Assembly (NCBI GenBank): GCA_036365515.1
Contig: CM070873.1
Span: 41,113,807-41,177,806, forward strand
Direction of reading: 5' to 3'
From: Torymus aiolomorphi
Taxonomy: Eukaryota; Arthropoda; Insecta; Hymenoptera; Torymidae
DNA: 64,000 bases
Every line of letters starts with the position of its first letter. Position 1 is the stretch's first letter. The notes beneath the pieces were generated by a model that did not search any database, was not told the origin of the DNA, and was given only the letters and a program-made list of their open reading frames with translations. Made by a program: the position numbers and the translations under genes. Positions 39,937-60,798 of the stretch are shown one piece after another.

Positions 39937-40478
39937 TGTATATGCTTCTTGTTTATTTAAAAAAAGTAAATAATAAAATTATTGCTAACTTGATTGTTAA
40001 TTGTGCATAGAAACGCTTTCGCTATAAGTAAAAGAAACAATTTGAATTTCTATAAAGTAGATTTTATGAGTATATGTATATAAGTACCTATACACAATCT
40101 TTATTCGTCCTTTATTAGCCTTATCATATTACCTATATATACCTCTCTTTCTACAGAATGTAAACAAAAACACTCTTACATATATTTTATACAACGCGAG
40201 TCAAAACGCGCGCCATAAAATTCCCAATTCAAAACCGTTAGATATATTTTAGCCATTTATCTATACTATAATATCAAAATCAATAATTACAACCATCGAA
40301 AAAATTAATGGCAACGCTTCTACATTTATTTTGAAAATTCTGTATAAATTCTTAGAATAGAAAAAGTGCAATATACATTTGAACTTTCCCGCCAAATGCG
40401 ATTCCTTCCACCATGTCCAAGGCCATGGTGGAACTGTGGAAGGAAAACAAGGTGTGCGTGTGCTCGACGGGGGTACTG

Positions 40479-40844
40479 CCGTAATCAGTTAATCACATAA
40501 CCGCGTACGATCGCGTACGCTGCGTACAACCGCGTCCGACGTTAAGGAAGAATCTAGTGATTTTCGCTTTGCCAACAGCGGCAATGTCTGTGCAATAACT
40601 AGTACTTTCGAGGAACAGACCTACGTATACGAAAGTCGGCTACTACACCAACGACAACAGACATAAACAAGCAAGCGTTACTCCGATCTACTGCACTTCG
40701 TGTGAGTAGGTCTGTTCCTCGAAAGTACTAGTTATTGCACTGACATTGCCGCTGTTGGCAACAGCGAAAATCACTAGATTCTACCTTAACGTCGGACGCG
40801 GTTGTACGTAGACGTACGCGATCGTACGCGGTATGTGATTACGG
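40479..40844. mobile_element. Foldback element, 366 bp
   Basis: CCGTAATCAGTTAATCACAT and CCGCGTACGATCGCGTACG at the left are matched by complements at the right. Inner arms (TCTAGTGATTTTCGCT, GCAATAACTAGTACTTTCGA, GGAACAGACCTAC) are almost perfect to within about 50 bp of the centre. Confidence 0.85.
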
Positions 40845-40888
40845 CATCGAAATTGAGCCGTTCTGCGTATCAGGTGACTGGGGGCCGG

Positions 40889-41106
40889 ACCATCACGAAC
40901 TCTGACGGTCATGGAGCATGTGCGCGAACCGTATGCCAATACTCGCATTTGTTGAGCAGAATTTGATAACTGAAAATCAATTATTGATAAACATGATTCC
41001 TGAATTAAATAAAAAAGGAAATGTTAAAACTTCTGTATCGTGGACCGTGCGAGTATTGCCATACGGTTTGCGCACATGTTCCATGACCGTCAGAGTTCGT
41101 GATGGT
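40889..41106. mobile_element. Foldback element, 218 bp
   Basis: The 57-bp arms start ACCATCACGAACTCTGACGG and differ at about three positions from the complement at 41050-41106. The central 100 bp is AT-rich. It lies 45 bp from the 40479-40844 element. Confidence 0.85.
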
Positions 41107-42126
41107 GCATCGACACTCGACAGACAAATCGACAACGGCGACAACCACAAACTTTGTAGCTCACAAGAGCGAGACACAAACGACACAACAAGCTTGTCGT
41201 TGCCGTACATACATAAACGACGAAAGTCACCACAGCTTAGTTAGAGGATACGAACCCTGAGACCTAAGTCCTACCATAAAAACATTAATTTCCCGAACTT
41301 CCCCATCATACATATAACTTACACAATGTACACATACATATACTTAGGACCTATAACAAAAGCATATTAAATGCGGGCCTGATTCGCTCTCCGATGATTC
41401 GTATATCTTTTTTTTTGTTTATATACACCGACGCCACAACAACCAAAGACGCACGCGCATGACAGCCTGCAGGCGGCATTTAAAAATGGCCGACGCCGTT
41501 TCGTGCAGTAGTTGCACCAGGTCGGCTCCGCGCCAGCTCCTAGCTTGAAAAAAGACGCAAGGCCCAAAAAACACGTCGCATTGAAATATATAACCTTTTG
41601 GTGAGTGATTCTGCAACGCAGCATTTTGATGCAAAAGCTATGATGTATTCTGTCTTGTGGTTCGTGATGGACGCGACATTGTGGGTGGTGGTGTTTTGAT
41701 TTTGACAGTGAAGTGTTTGGAGTAAACAAAAGTGGATTTTTGCTGCTAATGGGGTAAAAGTCATTGCGGTATTATGAGAAATTGAGTGAAATAAGACGTC
41801 GGCTTTGGTTACTATGTCGTGTGTGATGTTCAGGGATGAACATTTTTAAATTAAAGTGTCTCAATTTCTGTGCGTAAGGGGTTTGTAGCTTGACAAAATA
41901 AAGGTTTAATTGATCAAATTGATTGTATGCCAAAGCTATAAAACAAAATTTTCTATGAAAAAAAATTGTGCTGCCTTCTGGCATATAAAAAAGTTTTGGT
42001 AGTCATAAATAATACATCCTATCAGCCGTTAAATTCTCAGTTTCAATGGCTCTATTTGATGTTTACTTTTGATTTTTGTTTTATTAAATGCTTATACAGT
42101 AAACTTAGTATTCAATCTTTTTTCAG

Positions 42127-51419
<9,293 letters not shown>

Positions 51420-52600
51420 CTCGCCAGGATCATCGCCTTCGTCGTGCGCAGGGAGTAGCGGGTGTATCTTGAATTTTACGTTCTTTATGGTACAGGGAGT
51501 ATATAAACGCGCGGTATCAAAATTATATTATAGCTTCCTATTTGTGGGTTGAAATTTATTTTTCTAAAATTGTAAATACTACTTAGATTTTGCGAATTTA
51601 GTTTTTCCTGAGAGTGAATAGATCGATTAACGCCCAAGGGTTAACTTTTTTTTAAAGTTTTTATTTGTGAGGAGACCGATTCGAAATTCACGGTTTTTCG
51701 ATGGAATTGTTTATATAGTGTCTTAAACATGTGATCAATTGTCAGGTTAATTTTTAATTTTTTTAGGTAAGATAATTTTTGTCAATTTCTGCTTACGATA
51801 TAAGTAAAATGAATTTTACTTTGTGACAGTCCAATTCTAAATTTCGTTTTTAGCTGAACTCAAAAGCTAAAAATGTATTTTTCAATTATAATAATCCGCT
51901 CTTTTAAAAATTATATTATAATTTGATGAGATTCGTTTTTCCTTCCCTAAAATAACTAAACTGACTGAAAACACATTAATTTTAATGAAAAATTATAATA
52001 TAAAGAATTTTTAGAGAAAATGATCATTAATTAATGTCATAAATGTAAAGGTATTAATTCTAAAAAAAGAACATTGTAAGAGTCGTAGCTATTTTAATTT
52101 AGATGTTATAAAAATATTTTTAATGACCTTAATTAATTTTAAGTTTTGAAATTTAGGTATAAATTAGAAAAGATAAATTAATAATGTAAAAATAAATTTT
52201 TTTTATTATATATTAAGATTATAGTAGTGTCAGTACTAACATTTATAGGTAACATTTATAGCTAACATTTATAGAAATCTTGCTTAGACTGTAATGTGTA
52301 CTTATTAATAAGTATTTCATTTTACTAATATTTAAAATTGATTTTGTGATGTTTTCCATTACACAAATATATCTAACGAAATTAAATATTCTTAATAAAA
52401 ACTGAAATAATCACTCATTAAAAGATATATTTCTTTCAAAGTAAATAAAGTATTTTCTAATTTAACGGATTGGAAAAAAATATTTATAAAAAAAAAAGAA
52501 AAAATAATAATCTGTAATGAAAAGAAACTTATAGGCAATGTAGTTGTAACTTAAAAGACTGTATTAAAATTAAATAAAGGTAAAATGTATACAAATGAAA
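51420..52600 (+). other. Probable Pcm1 3' UTR
   Basis: AT-rich stretch after the stop codon with no coding potential. Candidate poly(A) signals occur near 52187 and at 52573-52578. Confidence 0.55.
52573..52578 (+). terminator. Candidate Pcm1 polyadenylation signal
   Basis: AATAAA about 1.15 kb after the Pcm1 stop and just before the opposing gene's 3' end. Earlier hexamers could also be used. Confidence 0.4.
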
Positions 52601-52628
52601 ACAACATTCTTATGTACAAAAGTAAATA

Positions 52629-52634
52629 TTTATT
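52629..52634 (-). terminator. Candidate polyadenylation signal of the convergent minus-strand gene
   Basis: TTTATT (AATAAA on the minus strand), about 350 bp beyond the stop at 52983. It lies only 50 bp from the plus-strand Pcm1 signal. Confidence 0.4.
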
Positions 52635-52982
52635 TAGTATTACCATAAGTCAAAGTGAACACCTTAAACACTAGCCTACTTTATAAATGCGTAACATTCA
52701 ATACGCCTTATTCGTTCGTCATCTGTGAGTAAACAAAAAAGGCCTTTATCAGAAGATATTCCTACATGGAAATTGATGTGTACACAATTTTAAAAACAAA
52801 AACTAAACATTTTACTTTCAAATTAAATGATTGCATCTCAAATATTTTCCATTAAATATAACTTTGTTTATAGATTTTTGGTTTATAACAAGAATTGTCT
52901 ACTTAAATTAAAAACAGTCTTTTCATTTTAGAATTTTTTGTTCAAGTGTGTACACACAAAACAATGTTAGTTAACTAGGCAG

Positions 52983-55255
52983 TTAAAATTCGGCCTCTTC
53001 GTTGTCACTGACTGTTTGACTCAAATGAGTACTCTGCCTATAGTGATGATAAGAGGAACACCCATGGGTCAGCAGCAACATATTCTCCAGCTCCTGGCAT
53101 CTGCTAGCACTGTTGTTTTTTGACAGAACCACTGACTGCAATTTAATATTACCTGTCATCACTGTCGGCTGGCAGACCATATCAAAATCAGCAGCAGGGC
53201 TCAAGCATAATAATGGCGGCTCATGGTACATCGGGGCCAGTCCATGCTCTTCTGTCCAGAAGCAGTCTCCTGCACCATCGAAAAGACGTTTGTTACCACC
53301 GCCTCTGAAAGCAAAGCCACTTGACTTATCGGTTGCGGTTCATACCGCAATATGATTTTCCTCATCGTTCGATCCCTTGGCTCGCTGTGCCTCTAGACCA
53401 TGGCTTGTAAAACTTTTCATTGCTTTTCAGACTGTGATGAGGAATTAGATAAAGAATGCATACACATTATGAAACTCAATTTAAACTTTTTATCAAACTT
53501 GTTAATCAATACTTTTCATGTATAATATGAAATGTATGTGCATTCTTTGTAATATTAAAAAATGATTGCATATTGTGAAAAATTTTAATGCTAAAACATT
53601 CATCAATAATACTACTACAACTTCTTCAAATAAAACTATATATTCAATTTTTTTTTCATTTAAAAATTTTTTAAATGACAGAGTAGATTATTTTTGAATG
53701 CTTATTTATTGTCTTTTAAATAATGATAAATTTTTCATGCTAAAAAAAATGATCACAGGTCAATTAAAAGCCTCGCAAGAATTATCATGAGAGCATCAAA
53801 GCTTGTACAAATATTCTAAATATTTAACATATTTACAAATGAATTATACTAATGTGTTGTACTAAAGTCATCAGGGTTCATGAATATTGCATGAGCCTCA
53901 TTGTTTTATACAGTAACCATTGTTGTAACATAAAAATGTTCTCGGTCTCTGACTACTCATCATGTCAACGAATTCCATGTAATTAAAGAAAAAAAAAATC
54001 ACGAATTGTAGGTATTAAAACTTGGGAAAAAATGTGCACGAAGCTGCTCTTGGCCGCGGCGTGGAAAACCGCGTGCCCAAAAATAAACGTACTCTTCTCT
54101 CGCGGGAGTTGCGCAACTGAACATATTACACGGACGCCGCAATGGAAAACCCGGTCAGTGGCGCGTGCACGCGATTCGCGCGTCCCAATCCAATTTCCGT
54201 CGTCGTGCATATGCATGCATGTGACATCGTTTAGCGAGCGCACGCTGCTGCACCGATGAATGAAAAGCTACGCGCGTGGTTTTGTTTATTTTTAGAGCGG
54301 AGGGAAGGAGAGAGGTGAATTACTGAGTAACGAGTAGTTAAGCGGTTTTGCGTATTTTCAGAGATACCTAGTTAGCGTTCAGAGGCTTGGGTCAATTGGA
54401 TTTTGAGTGTTGTTGAGAGGCTCGTTATTTTTCGTAAATGGAGCATGAGTACAAGCTTTGATGGCTCAATCTTAGTACGCAGCCAAAAAGCATTAGGTCA
54501 AAAAAAAGAATGTATAATGCTGTGGCATTTTTTGTAATTTAGATTAAAAGCCATTGTGCAATGGGAGATGATTTGCTATTTTAATAATAATATATATGTA
54601 TATTATGTAAAAATGAATGATTGTACAGCTGTTGATACGTCGGAGACAAGATGAATAACTTAACATAAAATATCCTACTTAATTTTGTTTTTTGCTCCAT
54701 CAGATATTTACTTAACAGTATATAACATTCGACTTTTCTGTTATCTAATTTAACCCGTTTGAATCTTAAAGTCAGCTTCTCCACTCTGAACACTCGTAAA
54801 ACGCGAAGTTTACGAATAAAAGTCAAACTGATTGATTGGTACACAAACTCGTTTCAACGAAGCTTGCGACCTTGCAACAACTTTAAAATCCAATGCTCTC
54901 CCACCCACGTTTCCTAACCTCACCTAACCTCACTCTGATCCTCACCTTCTCGGAACCGCTTGAACCTGGGCATGTACGCCTGGGGAATATCTAACTCATC
55001 GCCGGCGAAGCTCCTCTTTCTCCCGCCAAAATTGCTCATCAACATCCTCTGTCCCATCGTCATCTTCCTGTCGTCGTATACCTCGTCGACGTCCATACCG
55101 TTCTCCTGATGATGGCCGTTGATCATAGGTTGCTGATGCTGCTGTTGCTGTGACTGTGCTGAGGCAGCTGTCTGGGCCGGCGGCACGTAACCGTAGTAGC
55201 CGCTCGACGACACGAAGTGGTGAGTGTTTACCGGCCCGCCGCACTGCGTCGCCAT
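52983..55255 (-). CDS. Uncharacterised protein with basic nuclear-type motifs, two visible coding exons
   Basis: Exon 54946-55255 starts at ATG 55253-55255 in a strong context (AAAGATGG) and ends at a GT donor in phase 1. The last exon runs from about 53302 to the stop at 52983-52985. Joined directly, the product is about 210 residues. The N-terminal half is rich in Gln, His and Tyr (SSSGYYGYVPPAQTA), followed by FGGRKRSFAGDELDI and MPRFKRFREG, which look like nuclear localisation signals. The last exon carries GGNKRLFDGAGDCFWTEEHG, echoing the earlier GG-x-KR-x-F-x-G pattern, and ends in an acidic tail, SDNEEAEF. I do not recognise the family. The acceptor (AG at 53303-53304 in phase) is inferred, and another exon in the 1.6 kb between is possible. 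Confidence 0.6.
53306..54945. other. Intron of the uncharacterised gene
   Basis: No further coding exon identified. 54030-54260 is unusually CpG-rich for an intron and could be an unrecognised exon or regulatory island. Confidence 0.4.
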
Positions 55256-57967
55256 CTTTGTTGCTCCCACCACTGATTACACACACGCACACACGTGCTC
55301 TGACTCGCGTATATATAGACGCGCTTGCGGAGGTTAAAAGCGTGTGCGTGATGTAAGCGCGCGGGGAGAGTGTGTGTGTGTACGGCGTGCGTATTGTGCC
55401 CGTTTTTCCACTACCCACGCACAGAAACGCGCTCGACACGTTTTGTACTATACTATATATATATACGCACACAGATATGATGCGTCGCCGTCCTTGCACG
55501 CACGCGGATTTCCGATTATACACGCGCGCGGCTCGATTAATAACGCGATATTACTCCTACAGCACGCTGAATAATGCTGTTCCCGAACTCTCGACACGTG
55601 TCACGTCTTCAGCGCACGTTTATGTATACTTATATGTACCAACACCACGAGCGCGCGTCAATCGTCCACTAATCCCTCCAAATGCGTGCTCGAAAAAAAC
55701 ACGTGTGCTAAGGCCCGGAAATCAGCACCAATACACGCCGTCAGCGATGTATTAATCTATTTTTCAGGACACACGTGATTTGATTGTGTTACGCGTGCTT
55801 GCTGCGCGGTTGCTGCTGCTGCATTTGCGCGTAACGAGAACGAGAGAAGAGAGCGAGTGTGTGTCGGCGACCGGTGCAGCGGCGAAAGTGAAACGAAACC
55901 GCGCGCGCGCGGGTCAAGCCAAGACGCGAGGCGCAGCGGCCGGCGTGCGGCGGCTCGCTTGCTCTCGAAAGTGGGGGGTATGTCAGCGACCGTCAAGAGG
56001 AAAGCGCGAGAAACCCGCGCGCTTCGTTTGTTCGAGAGAGGCACACTTTTTTTTGTCTGGATTTTTGGTGGGAGGCGCGGGATGGTAATTATAGTAATGA
56101 TTCGTACGGTGTATGTGTGTGTGTGTGTGTATATGCTGGCGGTGCGCCAGGAGGATTGCACGGGGTGATGTCATAGGGTCTGCTTGTTCGTTTCAAAAAG
56201 CCCCGATGGAACAATGGGGAACGGGATTTTAACGGGATTTGGGTGAGCGGTTTTGTCGAAAGTTCGTTGACATGACGGTATACTTAAAGAGTTTGCATGG
56301 ATGTATACTTTTTTATAGCCTGAGAAAAGTAAAGTATACGCGTGTATACGCGGAAGTGAATTACTAGGTAGCGAGCGTGGGATTGCAGCGTTTATTTGTT
56401 GAGTTTTATACGGCTGGAAATGGAAAGTTTTGTGAAGTTTTCGTGAAGAACGTCTGGAGGCTTTGGTACGAGAATTAAGCAAAACTTTCACTATCAAAAT
56501 TTCATGAAAAGATACTTCTAAAAAGCTTCTAATGATAGATCTTATGTTTCTTTGTACGTTTGACGTTACAAAAATAAATACGAAATTTTCCATCTTACTT
56601 TGTAGCAGTTTTGCTATTATAAATTTTTCAGAAATTTCCGTGACCGTCACGAAGCGCGGCAAAGTTTCGCGCGTTGCGCAACTCCGCGAAAGCGCGTGCG
56701 CGTCAAACAGCGCGCGAATATTCAAACGCCACAAAATTCATAACGACGTTCCAGGTATTTATATTTTTCTTATCAATTAAATCTTTTAAATAAGTTGTAA
56801 ATCACTGGTGTAAAACATGCAAATTACTATTTTATGCATAATTTAAAAATATTTTATGGTTTGACATTCAAATTCCGAAACAACCGTCAGCGCTCCCGTG
56901 CGATAAAAACTGCAATCGCTAGATCGGAGAAGTAGAAGACCACTAGACTTTGCACTTGGCGGAAACGTTTACTATATAATTATATTTAGCGGTGATTCGC
57001 AGACTCGCAGTTTCAGTTCGAAGGATAGCCTCTTTCAAAACTACCCGCCGCCAGCGATTCTTCTTTTCTCCAATTGAGGAAATAATGCGTAAGCACCAGA
57101 GTCGAATGAAAGATGTATGTTGTCGACGAGTACTGCTGCGGCGCGCAAATAAAACAACGGTGTATTTGTTCAGTTGTTCCTATCATATATTTAGCGGTGT
57201 TGCCTGCAATTAAGGTACTCGGAGCAGTGGCTTCATTTACTCGCTATTATCCGCGTAAGGTGTATACTAGGTATACCCGCATGCGCGTAAACAGTGTCGT
57301 GCCTCGATAATTTTTATCGTGCGACTGCAATTATGTAGTTGAAACTATATATACTGCCGAGATAAAAATAAAAGAACCGACGAGCGCCGCGATGTCTTCG
57401 CGGAAAATGATTTTGCGCAAGTTTATTTTTGTACTTGTCGGAAAATTTATGTAAATCAATTATTAGTGCGGCGTGCATCAGGCGCTCGATTAGTTTTTGT
57501 ATTTTTAATTTCATGACAAATGGCGATGGCTTATTTATCTTTCGCGCGATTCGTCTACTTGATTAAATTATACTTAAGTTGCCGGTCGACGCGGGCGGAT
57601 GGCGTTTTATGTCGTGTGCTAAACTCGAATGAGTCAAGAGCCGCCAGAGTTATTACCGGGAAGCCAGGCGATAGTGAGTTTATGATAAACTTTCTAAAAA
57701 AAACAGATGAGACTGTCTTGGTTTTGGCGAACGATAACTTTGGGATGGAAAAAAGTCGTACATTATTATTTTTTTTAGTTGTCCGATAGCACCGGTATAA
57801 TAATAAGAGAACTATTTTTTTTAACTTTTTAGTCGTTTATTTTACAAGCTCATTTTCCAAAAAGAAACATAAAAAATTCGAGTATGTTACAAGCAAGCTC
57901 TATTCAGAGTTCGTTCTCGAACTCCACTTGCTTAGCCGAGGAGATGAATTTAGTGAATTCAGGGTCT
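55256..57967. other. Upstream region of the uncharacterised gene; CpG-rich, no gene supported
   Basis: 55260-56100 is CpG-rich with CACACA/GTGTGT runs and is a plausible promoter region for the minus-strand gene. An arthropod initiator-like TCAGT lies on the minus strand at 55272-55276. Overlapping long frames on both strands at 55372-56168 look like compositional effects. 56171-57967 is AT-rich without a recognised feature. Confidence 0.45.
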
Positions 57968-58356
57968 TGTAAATAATAACTCTAGGGTTAAATAAAATAG
58001 TAAAAGTGACGTTTATTCAGGATGCTCTTCTGCACGTCTACACTGTTGGTTGGACTCGCGTCTCGGTGCACAATCACTCATTGCGCTCTCTACACTCGGG
58101 GTTTCTGGATCCCCTCGGCACGCTTGCCCGCACGGTACAACTACCTTCGTTGAGAGACGAATCCTCGCTCTCTCCGGCCACGTCTTGCCTCTCTCGCGCC
58201 TGTGCGCAACCTCCGCGATACACCTCGCTTCTCTCTACGCGCTCTTTTGCTCTCGCGTCGCTCACACCCAACGCTCGCTCGCTATCGCCCTTCTATAGAG
58301 CCCTCTACAGTCACATATAGTACTCTTCTACTTATGCTAACATCTGGCCTATAACA
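57968..58356 (-). mobile_element. Possible solo LTR
   Basis: About 389 bp bounded by TGTAAATAATAACTC at the left and GGCCTATAACA at the right. Read on the minus strand, it starts TGTTATAGGCCAGATG, is CpG- and purine-rich in the middle, has CCTGAATAAACG near its end and finishes ATTATTTACA. That is LTR-like order (TG...CA with a late poly(A) signal). The flanking five bases (GGTCT and AGTAT) do not form a clear duplication and no coding region is attached. Confidence 0.35.
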
Positions 58357-58822
58357 AGTATATCGTAAATATTAATTATATTTTAAAATTGAAAGAAATA
58401 ACAGTTCCTCAATCTATATTATTAAACTTACGCCTAAGATATGTCTACATACGGTGAGACATATTTTTTTGCAATTCGATCCAAAATATTATCTACTAAC
58501 AAGGGGAGCACCAGAAGTGCGGGTCTTGGATTTGGCTGAAACTGTAGGAGGCACTTCTTTATGACAAATAATGAGAAATGTGTCTCGAGGTTTTTGGGAA
58601 TGGGCCCTTTGTTCCGAGATCAAAGCTATTTTATGTCTAAAATGAACTATTTTTGATAAAAATAGAGTCTTTAGTTATAGCTTAAAAGTTTATAAAAGAA
58701 AACAGAAAAAGCTTTAATTTAAACTTTCTTTCGTTAAAAAGGGTTGACTTATCAAAAAGTTATAAGCTATCATAAATGGAGTAAGAAAATGACTAAAAAT
58801 TTCTAATTTTTTTCAAGCTTAA

Positions 58823-59025
58823 GGTGATGCGATACTGACACTACTACCCAAAATTTGGTTCCCGTTTTTCTCATTCAATTTTTAATTTTAAGAAAAAAAC
58901 TCTTTGATACGTTGTAGTTCTTTATTAAACTTAAAACGTGTCAAAGAGTTTTTTTCAAAAAGTTTAAAATTGAAGGAGAAAAACGGGAACCGAGAATTGA
59001 GTAATAGCGTGGGTATCACATCACC
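58823..59025. mobile_element. MITE, 203 bp, GGTGATGCGATAC termini, TTAA at left
   Basis: Inverted arms of about 95 bp run from GGTGATGCGATACTGACAC through CCCGTTTTTCTC and ACTCTTTGATACG. The left end is preceded by TTAA (58819-58822), a piggyBac-type target, but the right flank is CAGGGG or AGGG rather than TTAA. Confidence 0.75.
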
Positions 59026-59026
59026 A

Positions 59027-59538
59027 GGGGATGCCTTATACCGACCGAGTTCTCTGCCGTACCGACCCCAACGTTTTTAATTAAATATTAATTGTTAAAA
59101 GATTTTTCTTTAATTCCAAGAATCGACGCACAAAGGCAAACTTATTTCCTAATTCCCGGTCAAATTTCAGATAAATCTATTGAAAAATAAAGACGAAATT
59201 TGAAAAATCGCAAGATGTCATATTTTGAGGTTAATATAGTAATATGCGACGTTGCGATTTTTCAAATTTCGTCTTTATTTTCCAATAGATTTATCTAAAA
59301 CTTGACCAGGAATTAGATAATAAGTTTGCCTTTGTGCGTCGACTCTCAGAATTCAAGGAAAAGCTTACAACAATTAATTTTTCTCCTTCAATTTTAAACT
59401 TTTTGAAAAAAACTCTTTGACACGTTTTAAGTTTAATAAAGAACTATAACGTATCAAAGAGTTTTTTCCTTAAAATTAAAAATTGAATGAGAAAAACGGG
59501 AAGCCAATTTTGAGTAATAGCGTGGGTATCGCATCACC
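59027..59538. mobile_element. Second copy of the GGTGATGCGATAC MITE, inverted and interrupted
   Basis: 59379-59538 is the reverse complement of most of the 58823-59025 unit with few changes. The missing first 45-50 bases are recognisable in diverged form at 59027-59079. Between them, 59088-59378 is another foldback (ATTAATTGTTAAAAGA at one end, its near complement at the other, arms of about 125 bp including CGACGCACAAAGGCAAACTT). So one MITE has inserted into another. Confidence 0.7.
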
Positions 59539-59562
59539 TTAAGGTGATGCGATACTGACACA
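59526..59562. repeat. Head-to-head MITE ends around TTAA
   Basis: GTATCGCATCACC is followed directly by TTAA and then GGTGATGCGATAC, a perfect 30-bp palindrome. The element on the right side continues only as ACTGACACATTAC before losing similarity. Confidence 0.85.
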
Positions 59563-60080
59563 TTACTATTACTTTCTGTCACATTTGATATAGCACTCAT
59601 TTACTATCATGTAAAAATAACCATTTTCAAGAATTTTTTTCTCAAAAATTTGTTCCGCAATGTATGTAAACAAACATATGGTATCATTTCTGTGACTTTG
59701 AAGAATATTTTTATATTTTTTTCAGAAGCTTTTTCAGTTTTTGCAATATGAAGAGAACTACCTTAAGTTCTCCATACATGCAAGTAATATACTCAGAAAT
59801 TTTTCCGGAATGATTGTATTAGTATTTTCATGCAATATCCTTGTTCTAAACTCAGATAAAATGATAAAAATGTAGATTCCTACTTATCGACCACAACGGT
59901 TTTTATTTAATTAAACAATTTTTTTTAATTTTTTCGGAAAATACGCCAATTAGGCACTCCGTACATCTAAATACTGCATTCAGAACATTTTTTGAAGGGT
60001 TCTATCAGTAATTGCATGAGAAATATTTTTTTTCGTATTATGTCGGTATTTCACATCACCTGAAAAATCGAAGTTCTTAA

Positions 60081-60798
60081 CCCTAGTGAAAATTTAATTT
60101 GCTCAAAATAGTTTAAAACAATTCGTCACTGTTCAAATCTGTTTAAAATTGTTTAAAACTGTTTAAAACTGTTTATTAGTGTGAATTTTTGGAGGTTTAA
60201 AACAGTTCTAAACAGTTATGAACAGTTTTAAACAGTTTTGAACACTTTTGAACTTTTTTAAACATTTACGAACAATTTAAAACTGTTTTGAACTTTTGTA
60301 TTAAAATATTATTAATTAATAAGAATTTATTTAAAAACAGTTTAAAATAATTTTGAACAGTTATGAACTGTTTTAAACAGTTTTAAATGGTTTTGAACAT
60401 TTATGAATGGTTTCAAACAATTTTGAACAGTTTTAATCCGTTCTGAACTTTCGTTTGAACAATATGAATTTGTTTAGAATAGTTTTGAACAGTTTTGAAC
60501 AGTTATTAATGTCGCCGTCGTCGTAGATATGACGAAAAGTCGCTTCCTTACTGGAAATTTAATTTGCTCAAAACTGCTGTAAACTGTTCAAAACTGTTTT
60601 AAACTTATCAAATAAATGTCTGATCAGTACATTTTCAATACAAAAATTCAAAATTGTTCAAAACTGTTCAAAATTGTTCATAACTGTTTAGAACTGTTTT
60701 AAACGTCCAAAAATTCCCACTAATAAACAGTTTTAAACAGATTTGAACAGTTACGAATTGTTTTAAACCGGTTTGCCCAAATTAAATTTCCACTAGGG
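60081..60798. mobile_element. Word-filled foldback element, AAACAGTTTTGAAC type, 718 bp
   Basis: The termini CCCTAGTGAAAATTTAATTT and complement match at 26 of about 28 positions. The left flank is TTAA (60077-60080); the right flank is AAGC. The interior is a degenerate array of AAACAGTTTTGAACAG and its complement, interrupted by AT-rich pieces and one CpG-rich spacer (GTCGCCGTCGTCGTAG at 60510-60525). It is nested inside the composite, next to the right outer arm. Confidence 0.85.

Larger units (their letters stand above)
39937..42126. other. Divergent intergenic region between Smyd4 and Pcm1
   Basis: It must hold the promoters of both genes, which point away from each other, and the first non-coding exon of Pcm1. 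Contents seen: an imperfect palindrome around 40410-40433 (CCACCATG ... CATGGTGG) and two foldback elements. No further gene supported; a plus-strand frame at 40918-41244 lies inside the second foldback. Confidence 0.5.

Noticed and set aside
40918..41244. 108-codon plus-strand frame
   Set aside because: Most of it lies inside the foldback element at 40889-41106 and has no recognisable domain.
53983..54259. 86- and 75-codon frames in the CpG-rich intronic island as exons
   Set aside because: Both strands are open, no homology is recognisable, and no splice phase match to the flanking exons could be shown; kept only as a low-interest observation.
54910..54935. CCTAACCTCACCTAACCTCAC as an interstitial telomere repeat
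   Set aside because: Only two imperfect units, at a splice donor; insect telomere repeats would be runs of CCTAA.
55372..56168. Overlapping 100-134 codon frames on both strands
   Set aside because: Frames open on both strands in a CpG-rich upstream region with low-complexity translations; typical of composition, not coding.
56171..56734. 187-codon minus-strand frame
   Set aside because: No recognised domain, no plausible neighbouring exon. Long frames can occur by chance; left out for lack of support.
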